Source: Cupriavidus sp. AU9028
GTDB taxonomy: Bacteria > Pseudomonadota > Gammaproteobacteria > Burkholderiales > Burkholderiaceae
Length of the DNA stretch: 64,000 bases
NCBI RefSeq assembly: GCF_019795295.1
Contig: NZ_JAIMCG010000001.1
Span: forward strand, 1-64,000
Direction of reading: 5' to 3'
The notes beneath the pieces were generated by a model. It made no database searches and had not been told where the DNA came from. It saw only the letters and a list, made by a program, of their open reading frames with translations. Made by a program: the position numbers and the translations under genes. The stretch's first letter is position 1. Each line of letters begins with the position of its first letter. Below, one piece after another: positions 17,356 to 27,736 of this stretch.

Positions 17356-19029
17356 TCAATCCGTCACCGCCCCCTTGCTCGCACTGGACGCCAGCTTCGA
17401 GAACTTGGCCAGCACGCCGCGGTGATAACGCGGCGCGGGCGGCTTCCATGCCGCGCGCCGCCGCGCAAGCTCTTCATCGCTGACATTCAATTGCAGCAGC
17501 AACTGGTGCGCGTCGATGGTAATCGAGTCGCCTTCCTGCACGAGTCCGATGGTCCCGCCGACAAACGCCTCCGGCGCCACGTGGCCAACCACCATTCCCC
17601 AGGTCCCGCCCGAGAAGCGGCCATCGGTGATGAAGCCGACGGATTCACCCAGCCCCTTGCCGATGATCGCTGACGTCGGCGCCAGCATTTCCGGCATGCC
17701 GGGTCCGCCCTTGGGGCCGAGATAGCGCAGCACCAGCACGTCGCCCGCGCGGATCTGATCGGCGAGGATCGCATCCATCGCGCTCTGCTCGTCGTCGAAC
17801 ACACGCGCCGGCCCGGTGATGACGGGATGCTTCAGGCCGGTGATCTTCGCGACCGCGCCTTCTTCCGCCAGATTGCCCTTGAGGATGGCGAGATGGCCCT
17901 GCTTGTACAGCGCCTTGTCGATAGGCAGGATCACTTCCTGATCGGCGCGCGGCTGGGCGGGAACGTGTTCCAGTCCCTCCGCCAGGGTGCGGCCGGTAAT
18001 GGTCAGGCAGTCCCCATGCAGCAGACCGGCATCGAGCAGGATCTTCATCACCTGCGGAATCCCGCCCGCCCGATGCAGATCGGTGGCGACATATTGGCCC
18101 GACGGCTTGAGGTTGCAGATCACCGGCACCTTGCGGCGAATGCGCTCGAAGTCGTCGATGGTCCATTCCACTTCCGCTGCATGCGCGATGGCCAGATAGT
18201 GCAGCACCGCGTTGGTGGAGCCGCCGGTCGCCATGATGAGGCTGACCGCGTTCTCGATGGACCGACGGTTGATGATGTCGCGCGGCTTGATGTCGCGCTT
18301 GATGGCTTCGACCAGCACGCCCGCCGACTCCGCCGCGCTGTCGACCTTCTCCTGGTCCGGGTTGGCCATCGTCGAGGAATACAGCAGCGCCATGCCCAGC
18401 GCCTCGAAGGACGAGCTCATGGTGTTGGCCGTATACATGCCACCGCAGGACCCGGTCGAGGGGCAGGCATTGCGCTCGACGCCTTCGAAGTCTTCCTGGC
18501 TCATTCGCCCGGCGGTGAACTCGCCCACCGCCTCGAAGGAGGAGACGATGGTCAGGTCCTTGCCTTTCCAGTTGCCGGGCTTGATCGTGCCGCCATAGAC
18601 GTAGATGCCCGGCACATTGGTCCGTGCCAGCGCGATCATGCCGCCGGGCATGTTCTTGTCGCAGCCGCCGATCACCACCACGCCGTCCATCCACTGGCCT
18701 TGCGCCGCCGTCTCGATGCAGTCGGCAATGACCTCGCGCGAGATCAACGAGTACTTCATGCCTTCGGTGCCCATCGACATGCCATCGGAAATCGTCGGCG
18801 TGCCGAAGATCTGCGGATTGGCGCCCGCCGCACGAATGGCCTCCACGGCCGCGTCCGCGAGCTTCTGCAGCCCGGCATTGCAGGGAGTGATGGTGGAGTG
18901 CCCGTTGGCGATGCCCACCATCGGCTTGTCGAAGTCTTCCTTCTGGTAGCCGAGGGCGTAGTACATCGAGCGATTGGGCGAGCGGGCCACGCCTTGCGTG
19001 ATGTTCTGCGAGCGCCTGTTGTATGCCAT
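17356..19029 (-). CDS. ilvD: dihydroxy-acid dehydratase
   Basis: 557 aa. Penultimate step of valine/isoleucine synthesis and also pantothenate supply. Fe-S ligands C50 (TPCNAG), C123 ([10 protein letters not shown]) and C195 ([16 protein letters not shown]) are all present. The ATG at 19029 gives the canonical [13 protein letters not shown] start with GGAGA upstream. It is divergent from lgt. The in-frame extension upstream of 19029 is not used. Confidence 0.95.
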   Translation of the reverse strand: MAYNRRSQNITQGVARSPNRSMYYALGYQKEDFDKPMVGIANGHSTITPCNAGLQKLADAAVEAIRAAGANPQIFGTPTISDGMSMGTEGMKYSLISREVIADCIETAAQGQWMDGVVVIGGCDKNMPGGMIALARTNVPGIYVYGGTIKPGNWKGKDLTIVSSFEAVGEFTAGRMSQEDFEGVERNACPSTGSCGGMYTANTMSSSFEALGMALLYSSTMANPDQEKVDSAAESAGVLVEAIKRDIKPRDIINRRSIENAVSLIMATGGSTNAVLHYLAIAHAAEVEWTIDDFERIRRKVPVICNLKPSGQYVATDLHRAGGIPQVMKILLDAGLLHGDCLTITGRTLAEGLEHVPAQPRADQEVILPIDKALYKQGHLAILKGNLAEEGAVAKITGLKHPVITGPARVFDDEQSAMDAILADQIRAGDVLVLRYLGPKGGPGMPEMLAPTSAIIGKGLGESVGFITDGRFSGGTWGMVVGHVAPEAFVGGTIGLVQEGDSITIDAHQLLLQLNVSDEELARRRAAWKPPAPRYHRGVLAKFSKLASSASKGAVTD

Positions 19030-19283
19030 GGTGTCTCCGGGGATGTTGCGCATGGTCGCGCCGCCGGCACCATCGCCGGGTGCCCGCCACGCTTTGGTGA
19101 ACGCCAGCATGCCGGCTGCAATATCACGTGTCAAATATATTATTCCGACGATATCCGGCGCCCGGACTGGCTCTCCGGCGCAGCATCGCGCGCTTTCATG
19201 ACATCATTACCGGTTACCATCCGCGCCACGCGCGCTCGTGCCGGCGCTCTTGCAAGAATCCAAGACAGAGGTCCACACCACTC

Positions 19284-20087
19284 ATGCTGATTCATCCGAA
19301 CTTCGATCCGGTAGCCATCCATCTGGGACCCCTGGCGATTCGCTGGTACGGCTTGATGTACCTGGCCGGGTTCCTGATGTTTCTCGGATTCGGCCGGCTT
19401 CGCCTGCGACAGCCGCATATCGCGGGTCAGGGCTGGGTCGCCCGGGACCTGGACGACATGCTGTTCTTCGGCGTGCTGGGCGTGATCCTGGGCGGTCGGC
19501 TCGGCTACGTGCTGTTCTACAAGCCGTCGTTCTACCTGTCCAACCCGCTCGAGATCTTCAAGGTGTGGGAGGGCGGCATGGCCTTCCACGGTGGCTTCCT
19601 TGGCGTGGTGGTGGCGATGTGGCTGTTCGCGCGTCTGCGCGGGCGGCACTGGATGGAAGTGACGGACTTCATCGCCCCGATGATCCCCTGCGGCCTGGCC
19701 GCCGGGCGCCTGGGCAACTTCATCAACGGCGAACTGTGGGGACGGCCCACCGACGTGCCCTGGGGCATGGTTTTCCCGCAGGCGGGAGACAACATCGCAC
19801 GCCATCCGTCCCAGCTTTATCAGTTCGCCGGCGAAGGGGTCGCGCTGTTCGTGCTGTTGTGGCTGTATTCGCGCCATCCGCGCCCGATGGGCGCGGTGTC
19901 GGGCGCGTTCCTGCTCGGCTACGGCGTGTTCCGCTTCCTGGCGGAATTCGCGCGCGAGCCGGACAACTTCCTGGGCCTGCTGGCGCTCAACTTCTCGATG
20001 GGGCAGTGGTTGAGCCTGCCGATGATCCTTGCCGGCGCCGCCCTGATGTGGTGGTCCTACCGCCGCCAGCCGCAGATCGCGGCCTGA
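19284..20087 (+). CDS. lgt: prolipoprotein diacylglyceryl transferase
   Basis: 267 aa, seven predicted membrane segments. Transfers diacylglycerol to the lipobox cysteine of prolipoproteins in the inner membrane. The Lgt signature [14 protein letters not shown] (residues 141-154) and the conserved HGG motif (102-104) are intact. Start ATG at 19284 ([12 protein letters not shown]), matching family N-termini. The divergent neighbour is ilvD, a common pairing in Cupriavidus/Ralstonia. Confidence 0.95.
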   Translation: MLIHPNFDPVAIHLGPLAIRWYGLMYLAGFLMFLGFGRLRLRQPHIAGQGWVARDLDDMLFFGVLGVILGGRLGYVLFYKPSFYLSNPLEIFKVWEGGMAFHGGFLGVVVAMWLFARLRGRHWMEVTDFIAPMIPCGLAAGRLGNFINGELWGRPTDVPWGMVFPQAGDNIARHPSQLYQFAGEGVALFVLLWLYSRHPRPMGAVSGAFLLGYGVFRFLAEFAREPDNFLGLLALNFSMGQWLSLPMILAGAALMWWSYRRQPQIAA

Positions 20088-20347
20088 TCCTGCCGTTCCG
20101 GGCGGCGTCGGCCGGCGCCGCCCAAGCTCCTTCCCGTGCGCTCAAGGGGCGGCTTTTCCGCCGCCGCGCGCACCGCCAGTTCCCAAGCCTGACCTCGCTT
20201 GTGCCGGAGCCGAACGGCCTCGGCAGGGTAAACACGCGCCTCGCTTGGCCGAAAATTCCTTGCAAAGCGGTCCGTTATCCATAATTATGAATTACAGCAG
20301 TCGCCCGCCCTGGGCGGCCGCCCGACGCCAGACCCCACCGAGACAGC

Positions 20348-21070
20348 ATGCGAATCATCCGCCAGGCCCTGTATCTCGAAGTTGCCGACCGGCTGCGCCA
20401 GATGATCGACGAGCGCTTGCTGGAGCCCGGCGCGTGGATCGACGAGGCGGCGCTGGCGACCACGCTGGGCATCTCCCGCACGCCGCTGCGCGAGGCGCTC
20501 AAGGTGCTGGCCGCCGAAGGCATGGTGCGGCTGGAACCCCACCGCGGCTGCTTCGTCAACAAGCTCTCCGAGCAGGACCTGGACGAGATCTTCCCGCTGA
20601 TGGCGCTGCTCGAAGGGCGCTGCGCCTATGAGGCCGCGGTGCACGCGACCGCCGCCGATCTCGAGGCGCTGGAGGGCCTGCACGAGGAGCTGGCGCGCCA
20701 TGCCCGCGAAGGGCGCATCGACGCCTATTACGAGGCCAACTACCAGATCCACGAAGCCATCCAGCGGCTGGCCGGCAACCGTTGGCTGTCCGGCCTGATC
20801 GGCGACCTGCGCAAGGTGCTGCGGTTGTCCCGGCACAAGAGCCTGCAGTTGCCGGGCCGCATCGCCGAGTCCTGTGCCGAGCATCTGTCGGTGTTCGCCG
20901 CGCTCAAGGCGCACGATCCCGAAGGGGCGGAGGCAATGATGAAGACGCATCTGCTGCGCCAGCGCATGGCGCTCAAGACGCTGAACGCCGCGGCTGCCGA
21001 ACCGCCGGCCGCGCCCCAGCACCGGCGGGGTGGCGGGCTGCGCCTCGCGGCCAAGGAGCAGGACGGCTAG
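20348..21070 (+). CDS. GntR-family (FadR/FCD subfamily) transcriptional regulator
   Basis: 240 aa. N-terminal winged helix (about residues 5-72, with LGISRTPLREALKVLAAEGMV) and an all-helical FCD effector domain (about 80-215) with candidate metal-binding histidines (around residues 138, 187 and 198). It stands immediately upstream of the malonyl-CoA decarboxylase gene, so a MatR-like role in malonate-responsive control is inferred. The AT-rich stretch at 20275-20300 probably contains its promoter. Confidence 0.85.
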   Translation: MRIIRQALYLEVADRLRQMIDERLLEPGAWIDEAALATTLGISRTPLREALKVLAAEGMVRLEPHRGCFVNKLSEQDLDEIFPLMALLEGRCAYEAAVHATAADLEALEGLHEELARHAREGRIDAYYEANYQIHEAIQRLAGNRWLSGLIGDLRKVLRLSRHKSLQLPGRIAESCAEHLSVFAALKAHDPEGAEAMMKTHLLRQRMALKTLNAAAAEPPAAPQHRRGGGLRLAAKEQDG

Positions 21071-21126
21071 CTTCGGAAGTCCTATTTCCCTTTCTTTCGC
21101 AACCTTTCTTGCCCGGCAGGTAATAC

Positions 21127-22647
21127 ATGACCGCATTCGATACTGGAGACAAGACCCTCGTCGCCCCGCTGGGTGTCAACGAGACCGCAGCGGGGGAAGC
21201 GAGCGATACCTTGCTGGCCCGGTTCGGCCGCTGGTGGAGCCGCAAGGGGGGCTCCCCGGAAACCAAGGTCACGCGCGACGCCAAGGCGCGCGCGACGCAG
21301 CCGGCGACGTTGCCGACGCGGGTGCTGCGCCGCCAGCAGGACCAGCTGCGCCAGTGCTTCGATGCCCGCCTGACCGACAGTGCCGCCAATGCCGCGGCGC
21401 AGGCCTGGCGTGAGGAGTACGAGTCCGCCGACGAAGCGCACCGGCAGGCGATGCTCGGGGTGCTGGCGGAAGTCGCCGGCAACGGCAACCAGTCCGGCAG
21501 TGCCGGGGCCGCGCCCCCCTCCGGTTCGGGCCTGACCCACGCGCTGTCCAACGCCCGCATCCGTTTCTTCAAGCGCATCTCCGGCCTGCACGGCAAGGGC
21601 CCGGCGACGGCCTGCGGCTTGCACTTCCTGATCCACCTGCGTGCCGACATGCTGCGCTGGAACAAGCGCATCGTCGGCCTGGGCGCACTCGACGAAGACC
21701 TGGAAGCGCTGCTGTCGAACTGGTTCGATGTCGGCCTGCTGGAACTGCAGCCGATCACCTGGGATTCACCGGCCTCGCTGCTGGAGAAGCTGATCCGCTA
21801 CGAGGCCGTGCATGAGATCGCCTCATGGGCCGACCTGCGCAACCGGCTCGATTCGGACCGCCGCTGCTACGCGTTCTTCCACCCCCGCATTCCGCGCGAG
21901 CCGCTGATCTTCGTCGAGGTGGCCTTCGTCCCCGAGATGGCGGCGGACGTGCACAGCCTGCTGGACGAAGCCGCGCCGCAGGAGGACCTGCGCCGGATCA
22001 AATGGGCGATCTTCTACTCGATTTCCAATACACAGCAGGGTCTGCGCGGCGTCAGCTTCGGCAACTTCCTGCTCAAGCGGGTCATCGAGGAATTGCAGCG
22101 CGAGTTTCCCAAGCTCAAGCAGTTCGCCACGCTCTCGCCAATCCCGGGTTTTGCCGAGTGGCTCAAGAAGCAGGACGGCGATACCGTGGCGAAGCTGTTG
22201 AGCCCGAAATGCCTGCAGCGCTGGCAGCAGCGCGCTGGCGAGGCCGGGGGCAATACCGACGGCAGGGACACGGCAGCCCAGGGTGGGGCGGCGCAGCCGG
22301 CGCCCGTGCCGACCTCGGGTGCGGAATGGCTGGCGGCACTGCCTGCCGGGTCCGACGATCCCCTGGTGCGCGACACCGCGATGACGCTCGCCGCCCACTT
22401 CCTGGTGCGCGAGCGCAAGGGCGGCCTGCCCGCCGATCCGGTGGCGCGCTTTCACCTGGGCAATGGGGCCTGCGTGGAGCGCCTGAACTGGAGCGCCGAT
22501 TTGTCGCCCAAGGGCCGCGCGCAGTCGTGCGGCATGATGGTCAATTACGTCTACGTGCCCGAGGCGCTCGACGACAATCTGGCCAAGCTGGGCGAAGGCA
22601 ACCCGCGCATCAGCCGCTCGATTGGCAAGCTGCTGACGCGGACCTGA
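21127..22647 (+). CDS. matA: malonyl-CoA decarboxylase
   Basis: 506 aa. Converts malonyl-CoA to acetyl-CoA and CO2. The N-terminal helical domain (about residues 60-200) is followed by a GNAT-like catalytic domain containing FYSISNTQQGLRGVSFG (about 297-312, the family's catalytic serine region) and the catalytic histidine H443 in ARFHLGNGAC. The first ~50 residues are variable. Together with matB it forms a malonate to malonyl-CoA to acetyl-CoA route. Confidence 0.93.
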   Translation: MTAFDTGDKTLVAPLGVNETAAGEASDTLLARFGRWWSRKGGSPETKVTRDAKARATQPATLPTRVLRRQQDQLRQCFDARLTDSAANAAAQAWREEYESADEAHRQAMLGVLAEVAGNGNQSGSAGAAPPSGSGLTHALSNARIRFFKRISGLHGKGPATACGLHFLIHLRADMLRWNKRIVGLGALDEDLEALLSNWFDVGLLELQPITWDSPASLLEKLIRYEAVHEIASWADLRNRLDSDRRCYAFFHPRIPREPLIFVEVAFVPEMAADVHSLLDEAAPQEDLRRIKWAIFYSISNTQQGLRGVSFGNFLLKRVIEELQREFPKLKQFATLSPIPGFAEWLKKQDGDTVAKLLSPKCLQRWQQRAGEAGGNTDGRDTAAQGGAAQPAPVPTSGAEWLAALPAGSDDPLVRDTAMTLAAHFLVRERKGGLPADPVARFHLGNGACVERLNWSADLSPKGRAQSCGMMVNYVYVPEALDDNLAKLGEGNPRISRSIGKLLTRT

Positions 22648-22812
22648 GCAAGCGGGCGGCGGGAATCCTGCAAGACACGCCCGGCGCCATGGCGCCGCGG
22701 CGGCATAAAGCTGGTCGGTAGACAGGTTGATGAAAGGGGCCGCCATCAGGCTGGGGTGGCGGACCCGGCTTCGCTTCCAGCCGAACCACAATACATACAA
22801 GGAGACATCACC

Positions 22813-23796
22813 ATGGTACGTCGTCAGTTCTTGCTGGCAGCGCGCATTCTCACGCTCGCGGCAGGCGCGGCCCTGCTGGCACCGGCCATGGCGGCCGACC
22901 CCTGGCCGTCCAAGCCGGTCACCGTCATCGTGCCGTTTCCCGCCGGCGGGGGCACCGATGCCTTCGCCCGTCCGCTGATGGCCCAGCTCTCCAAGCAGCT
23001 GGGCAAGCAGTTCGTGATCGACAATCGGGGCGGCGCGGGCGGCACCGTCGGCGCCAGCCTCGCGTCCAAGGCCGCCCCTGACGGCTACACCATCTTCATC
23101 GGCGGCGCCCATCACGTGATCGCGCCGTCGTTCTACAAGAAGCTCGACTACGACATCGAGAAGGACTTCGTTCCGATCACGGTCATCGCGCAGCCGCCGC
23201 AGGTGGTGGTCGTCAATCCGAAGGTCCAGGCCAACACGCTGCAGGAGCTGATCGCCTATGCGAAGCAGAACCCCGGCAAGCTGAACTACGGTTCGGCGGG
23301 CAACGGTTCCTCGCACCATCTGGCCGGCGAGCTGTTCAAGCTGCAGACCAAGACCTTCATCACCCATATCCCCTACAAGGGGGCCGGCCCGGCGCTTTCC
23401 GACCTGATTGCCGGTCAGGTGGATATCGTCTATGACGGCCTGGGGTCCTCGGCGCAACACATTCGCTCGGGCAAGATCAAGGCGCTCGCCGTGGCTGCGC
23501 CGAAGCGCTCGCCGGCGTTCCCCAACGTGCCGACCGCGGCGGAAGCCGGCGTGCCCAACTACGAAGTCTCGACCTGGTACGCCATGTGGGCGCCGAAGGG
23601 CACGCCCAAGGACATCACCGACAAGCTGTATGCCGAAGTCACCAAGGCGCTGAACTCGCCCGAGATGAAGCAGATCTGGCTGAACAACGGCTCGGAGACG
23701 CCGCAGTTCACGCAGCAGCAGTTCGCGCAGTTCCAGGAGGCCGAGATCAAGCGCTGGGCGCAGGTGGTCCAGCAATCCGGCGCAAAGATGGACTGA
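22813..23796 (+). CDS. Bug/TctC-type tripartite tricarboxylate transporter substrate-binding protein
   Basis: 327 aa. Signal peptide about 1-27 (MVRRQFLLAARILTLAAGAALL..AMA). The mature protein starts DPWPSKPVTVIVPFPAGGGTD, the classic Bug-family beginning, with GGAGGTVGA.. and HVPY-like (THIPYKGAGPA) motifs. It should bind a carboxylate in the periplasm; malonate is the contextual guess. No TctA/TctB membrane genes are adjacent, a frequent situation for Bug proteins in Burkholderiales. The start at 22813 follows AAGGAGACA. Confidence 0.88.
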   Translation: MVRRQFLLAARILTLAAGAALLAPAMAADPWPSKPVTVIVPFPAGGGTDAFARPLMAQLSKQLGKQFVIDNRGGAGGTVGASLASKAAPDGYTIFIGGAHHVIAPSFYKKLDYDIEKDFVPITVIAQPPQVVVVNPKVQANTLQELIAYAKQNPGKLNYGSAGNGSSHHLAGELFKLQTKTFITHIPYKGAGPALSDLIAGQVDIVYDGLGSSAQHIRSGKIKALAVAAPKRSPAFPNVPTAAEAGVPNYEVSTWYAMWAPKGTPKDITDKLYAEVTKALNSPEMKQIWLNNGSETPQFTQQQFAQFQEAEIKRWAQVVQQSGAKMD

Positions 23797-23839
23797 ACGC
23801 GATGCGTCGAACCGTCGAGAGCCAGGCAGGGGGAAAGCC

Positions 23840-24619
23840 GTGAGTGGCACCGTTTCCATCGAACGGGAGGACGAGATCGCCTTCGTCACGCTGGCCAATC
23901 CCGGCAAGCTGAACGCCATCTCGGTGACCATGTGGCAGTCGCTGGCCGGCGCTTTCGAGCGCCTGTCGGCCGACCGCAGCCTGCGTTGCGTGGTGCTGCG
24001 CGGGGCCGACGGCAATTTCGCCGCCGGCGCCGACATCGCGGAGTTTCCGCAGGTGCGCGGCGATTTCGATTCGGTGCGCGCCTATCATCTCTCGACGCTG
24101 GCGCCCGCCCTGCGGGCGATCGCGCAGTGCGTGCATCCGACCGTGGCGGCCATCGAGGGCGTCTGTGTCGGCGGCGGGCTGGAGATCGCCTGCCAGTGCG
24201 ACCTGCGCATCGCCGCGGAGGGCAGCCGTTTCGGCGTGCCGATCAACAAGCTGGGCTTTCCGATGGCGCCCGACGAGCTGCGCGGACTGCTGGCGCTGGC
24301 CGGGCGCGCGGCGACGCTCGAGATCCTGCTCGAAGGGCGCGTCTTCGACGCCCAGGAGGCGCTGGCCAAAGGCCTGCTGACGCGCGTGGTGGCGGCCGCC
24401 GACCTGCCCGCGCAGGCGCTCGCCACCGCCCGTCGCATCGTCGCCGGGGCGCCGCTGGCCGCCCGCATCAACAAGCTCACCATCCGGCGCCTGACCCCCG
24501 AGCCGGAGCCGCTGTCGGAGGAGGAACTGCGCGCGCATTTCTCCTATGCCGACAGCGCCGACCACCAGGAGGGCGTCAGCGCGTTTCTTGCGCGACGACC
24601 GCCGCGTTTCAAGGGGTGA
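23840..24619 (+). CDS. enoyl-CoA hydratase/isomerase family protein
   Basis: 259 aa crotonase-fold protein. Oxyanion-hole motifs are present: GADGNFAAGADIAEF (about residues 55-69) and CVGGGLEIACQCDLRIA (about 110-126). Helical C-terminus. The GTG start at 23840 follows GGGGGAAA. Substrate unknown: placed between a binding protein and malonyl-CoA synthetase, it may act on a CoA ester from malonate or a related dicarboxylate, but the sequence does not tell. Confidence 0.85.
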   Translation: MSGTVSIEREDEIAFVTLANPGKLNAISVTMWQSLAGAFERLSADRSLRCVVLRGADGNFAAGADIAEFPQVRGDFDSVRAYHLSTLAPALRAIAQCVHPTVAAIEGVCVGGGLEIACQCDLRIAAEGSRFGVPINKLGFPMAPDELRGLLALAGRAATLEILLEGRVFDAQEALAKGLLTRVVAAADLPAQALATARRIVAGAPLAARINKLTIRRLTPEPEPLSEEELRAHFSYADSADHQEGVSAFLARRPPRFKG

Positions 24620-24681
24620 CGGCGGCGGCCAGCCCGCGCCGTCCATCCCCGCATCCTTTTTGTTGCTCTTGCCGATTGACC

Positions 24682-26232
24682 ATGAACGCCAACCTGTTCG
24701 CCCTGTTCGAATCCCGTTTCCCTGCCGATCGCGATGCCTGCTGCATCGAGACGCATGACGGCCTCTACTACAGCTGGAACGACCTCGATCGCGCCACCGC
24801 CAAGCTGGCCAACCTGCTCGTTTCGCTGGACCTGCCGGAAGGCTCGCGCGTCGCGGTCCAGGTGGAGAAGTCGCCCGAGGCGCTGTTCCTGTACCTGGCG
24901 ACGCTGCGCGCGGGCTATGTCTACCTGCCGCTGAACACCGCCTACCAGGAAGCAGAAATCGATTACTTCATCGGCAACGCCGAGCCGGCCGTGGTCGTCT
25001 GCAGCACCGCCAACTTCGGCTGGGTCTCCAGGATCGCCTTCAGGCATGGCACCCGCAACGTGTTCTCGCTGGATGAGGACCGCGCGGGCACGTTGCTGGA
25101 ACGGGCGTCCTCCCAGCCGGACCGCTTTGACACGGTACAGCGCAATGCCGACGACCTCGCCGCGATCCTGTACACCTCCGGCACCACCGGCCGCAGCAAG
25201 GGGGCCATGCTCAGCCATGGCAACCTGTCGTCCAACGCGCTGACGCTGCACCAGGCCTGGGGCTGGCGCAGCGACGACGTGCTGCTGCACATGCTGCCGA
25301 TCTTCCACGTGCACGGCCTGTTCGTCGCCTCGCATGGCGCGCTGCTGGCCGGCGCGAAGATGATCTGGGCGCCGAAGCTCGACATGAACCAGCTGCTCGA
25401 ATACCTGCCGCGCTCCACCGTGATGATGGGCGTGCCGACCTACTACGTGCGGATGCTGCAGGAACCGCGCTTCACGGCCGAGACCTGCCGCAACATGCGG
25501 CTGTTCATCTCGGGCTCGGCGCCGCTGCTGCTGGAGACCTTCGATGCCTTCCGCGAGCGCTCGGGCCACACCATCCTGGAGCGCTACGGCATGAGCGAAA
25601 CCGTGATGCTGGTGTCGAACCCATACGACAAGGCCGAAGGCGAGCGCATCGGCGGCACGGTGGGCCGCCCGCTGCCCGGTGTGCAGGTTCGCGTGGTCAA
25701 CGACGAGGGCAAGCCGTGCCCGGTGGGCGAGATCGGCAATGTCGAGGTCAAGGGCCCGAACGTGTTCCAGGGCTATTGGCGCATGCCCGAGAAGACGCGC
25801 GAGGAGTTCACCGCGGACGGCTGGTTCAAGACCGGCGACGTGGGCCGCTTCGGCGGCGCCATTGTCGGCATGTCGGGCGAGCGCAAGGTGCCGGACGACT
25901 ACCTGACCATCGTTGGCCGCAGCAAGGACCTGATCATCTCCGGCGGCTATAACGTTTATCCGAAGGAGATCGAGAGCTTCCTCGATGAAATGCCGGGCGT
26001 GCAGGAAAGCGCGGTGATCGGCGTGCCGCACGCGGACTTCGGCGAAGCGGTGATTGCAGTGGTGGTCGGCAAGCCGGGCGCGCAGCTGGACGAAGCGGCG
26101 CTGATCGGCACGCTGAAGCACCGCATCGCCAACTTCAAGGTGCCCAAGCGCATCCATGTCGTGCCCGAGCTGCCGCGCAACACGATGGGCAAGGTACAGA
26201 AAAACGTGCTGCGCCAGCAGTTCGGCGGCTGA
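24682..26232 (+). CDS. matB: malonyl-CoA synthetase (acyl-CoA ligase)
   Basis: 516 aa. ANL-superfamily ligase making malonyl-CoA from malonate, CoA and ATP. A3/P-loop YTSGTTGRSKGA (164-175), A5 ERYGMSET, A8 hinge region and catalytic K504 (NTMGKVQKNVL) are visible. Between the A7 aspartate (TGDVGRF) and TIVGRSKDLI there are about 12 residues more than I expect from MatB proteins (about residues 390-403). It converges with the UdgX gene with only 4 bp between the stops. Confidence 0.88.
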   Translation: MNANLFALFESRFPADRDACCIETHDGLYYSWNDLDRATAKLANLLVSLDLPEGSRVAVQVEKSPEALFLYLATLRAGYVYLPLNTAYQEAEIDYFIGNAEPAVVVCSTANFGWVSRIAFRHGTRNVFSLDEDRAGTLLERASSQPDRFDTVQRNADDLAAILYTSGTTGRSKGAMLSHGNLSSNALTLHQAWGWRSDDVLLHMLPIFHVHGLFVASHGALLAGAKMIWAPKLDMNQLLEYLPRSTVMMGVPTYYVRMLQEPRFTAETCRNMRLFISGSAPLLLETFDAFRERSGHTILERYGMSETVMLVSNPYDKAEGERIGGTVGRPLPGVQVRVVNDEGKPCPVGEIGNVEVKGPNVFQGYWRMPEKTREEFTADGWFKTGDVGRFGGAIVGMSGERKVPDDYLTIVGRSKDLIISGGYNVYPKEIESFLDEMPGVQESAVIGVPHADFGEAVIAVVVGKPGAQLDEAALIGTLKHRIANFKVPKRIHVVPELPRNTMGKVQKNVLRQQFGG

Positions 26233-26236
26233 TCGC

Positions 26237-27736
26237 TCATCCGGCCAGTTCCCGGCCGCGCGCGATCGCGGCGGCGATCGCCGCGACGATCTCCTCGCGC
26301 CTGGCGTCGTCATCGACACGCAGCGCGTAGGAGGGGTGCCAGGTGGCGATCAGCCATGCGTCGGCCAGGCGCACCGGCTCCTGCATATAGTCGCGCAGGC
26401 TGGCCTTGCGGTGCAGGACCGCGCCCAGCGCGGTCCCACCGAGCGTAACGATGACGGTGGGCCGCAACCGGGTCCGTTCCTCGTCCAGCCAGTGCGCGCA
26501 CGCTTCCACTTCCTGCTGGGCCGGCGTCTTGTGCAGACGCCGCTTGCCCCGGGCGATCCATTTGAAATGCTTGACCGCGTTGGTCAGATAGACCGTGTCG
26601 GCGCCCACGCCGGCGCGGCGCAGCGCATCCTCCAGTACCTTGCCAGCGGGGCCGACGAAGGCGCGGCCCATCAGGTCTTCCTGATCGCCGGGCTGCTCGC
26701 CGACGAGCATCAGGCGCGCCGCGTCGGGGCCGCGACCGGGTACCGCCTGGGTAGCATGGCGCCACAGCTCGCAGCGCCGGCAGGCGTCCAGCGATGATGG
26801 AATTTCCCGCACCGGCTGCGCGCGCTGCGCGTCCACCGCGACCTGCTTGCCCGGCATGCTGCCAACCGCGTTGGCCTGCCCGACGCGCCGGGCGCCGTTG
26901 CGCGCTTCGGCGACCATCGACGGGATCAGTCTGCCTTCGGGCAAGCCCTTCCAGAAGCGCACCGGCATATGCTGCTGCAGTGCCGCCTCGTTCAGCCGCG
27001 CGGGATTGAAGATGCTGCGATAGTAGGCGAGCCACATCGCTTCGACCTGGTCTGCGCCGGCGTCGGCGCGCAACGACGCGGCATCGCTGGCCGTGTCGGC
27101 GGCGGCGTTGGCGTATTGCAGCGTCTTGCCGTCCCACAGCGCGCTGCCCTGCGGTGTGCCGATCCACCAGGTGGTCATCCCCATCCGGCGTGCGAAGTGA
27201 TCGGCCGCCCAGGCCAGCACGTCATGTTCGGGTTCGTACCACGCCAGGTATTCCGGTACCGCACCGTTGTCGCGACGGTGGAATCGCACATAGGCGATCA
27301 TGTCGTGCTTGGCCCGGCGCACCGATTTGGCCATGCCGTACAGCCGCGCGCCATCCTCGTCGGCGGCGGAGGCCACCGCCCGGTCGCCCTGGTACCAGCG
27401 CCACAACACGCGGTAGAGAAAGGCCCAGCGCTGGGGGGAGCGGTACAGCGCCGCGTCCTGCAGCAGGGCAGCCAGTTCCTTCGAGATCCGCACGTCGGGA
27501 AGAGGGCGGTCAACCCCGCGCTCGTCCTGCTTGCTCGAGTCCGCCAGTACTGCCGAGGCACCGGGGGAGGTGTACTCCAGGCCCAACTGCTGCCCGCCCA
27601 ATGCCTCGGCGTCGCGCCGATCCGACCATTGCACCGCCTCCGGCGGCCAGCCTGACGCCAGTGCACGCAACGCCTGCGCGCGCCAATCCGGGTAGCCGCC
27701 TTCGACGATCAGGACCGGGCCGCCGCGATGCGTCAC
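26237..27736 (-). CDS. TIGR03915-like DNA metabolism domain fused to a UdgX-type uracil-DNA glycosylase
   Basis: 499 aa fusion. Residues 1 to ~290 match the TIGR03915 'probable DNA metabolism protein' that accompanies the radical SAM partner (for example LYRVLWRWYQGD..MAKSVRRAKHDMIAYVRFH). Residues ~312-499 are a UDG-superfamily domain: Fe-S cysteines C319-X2-C322 and C413, active-site GEQPGDQEDL (346-355), and the UdgX hallmark KRRLHKTP (398-405), in which H402 corresponds to the histidine that captures the uracil abasic site covalently in mycobacterial UdgX. HPSY at 467-470. The GTG start at 27736 overlaps the upstream stop (GTGA), so it is coupled to the radical SAM gene and under its LexA box. 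Confidence 0.88.
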   Translation of the reverse strand: MTHRGGPVLIVEGGYPDWRAQALRALASGWPPEAVQWSDRRDAEALGGQQLGLEYTSPGASAVLADSSKQDERGVDRPLPDVRISKELAALLQDAALYRSPQRWAFLYRVLWRWYQGDRAVASAADEDGARLYGMAKSVRRAKHDMIAYVRFHRRDNGAVPEYLAWYEPEHDVLAWAADHFARRMGMTTWWIGTPQGSALWDGKTLQYANAAADTASDAASLRADAGADQVEAMWLAYYRSIFNPARLNEAALQQHMPVRFWKGLPEGRLIPSMVAEARNGARRVGQANAVGSMPGKQVAVDAQRAQPVREIPSSLDACRRCELWRHATQAVPGRGPDAARLMLVGEQPGDQEDLMGRAFVGPAGKVLEDALRRAGVGADTVYLTNAVKHFKWIARGKRRLHKTPAQQEVEACAHWLDEERTRLRPTVIVTLGGTALGAVLHRKASLRDYMQEPVRLADAWLIATWHPSYALRVDDDARREEIVAAIAAAIARGRELAG

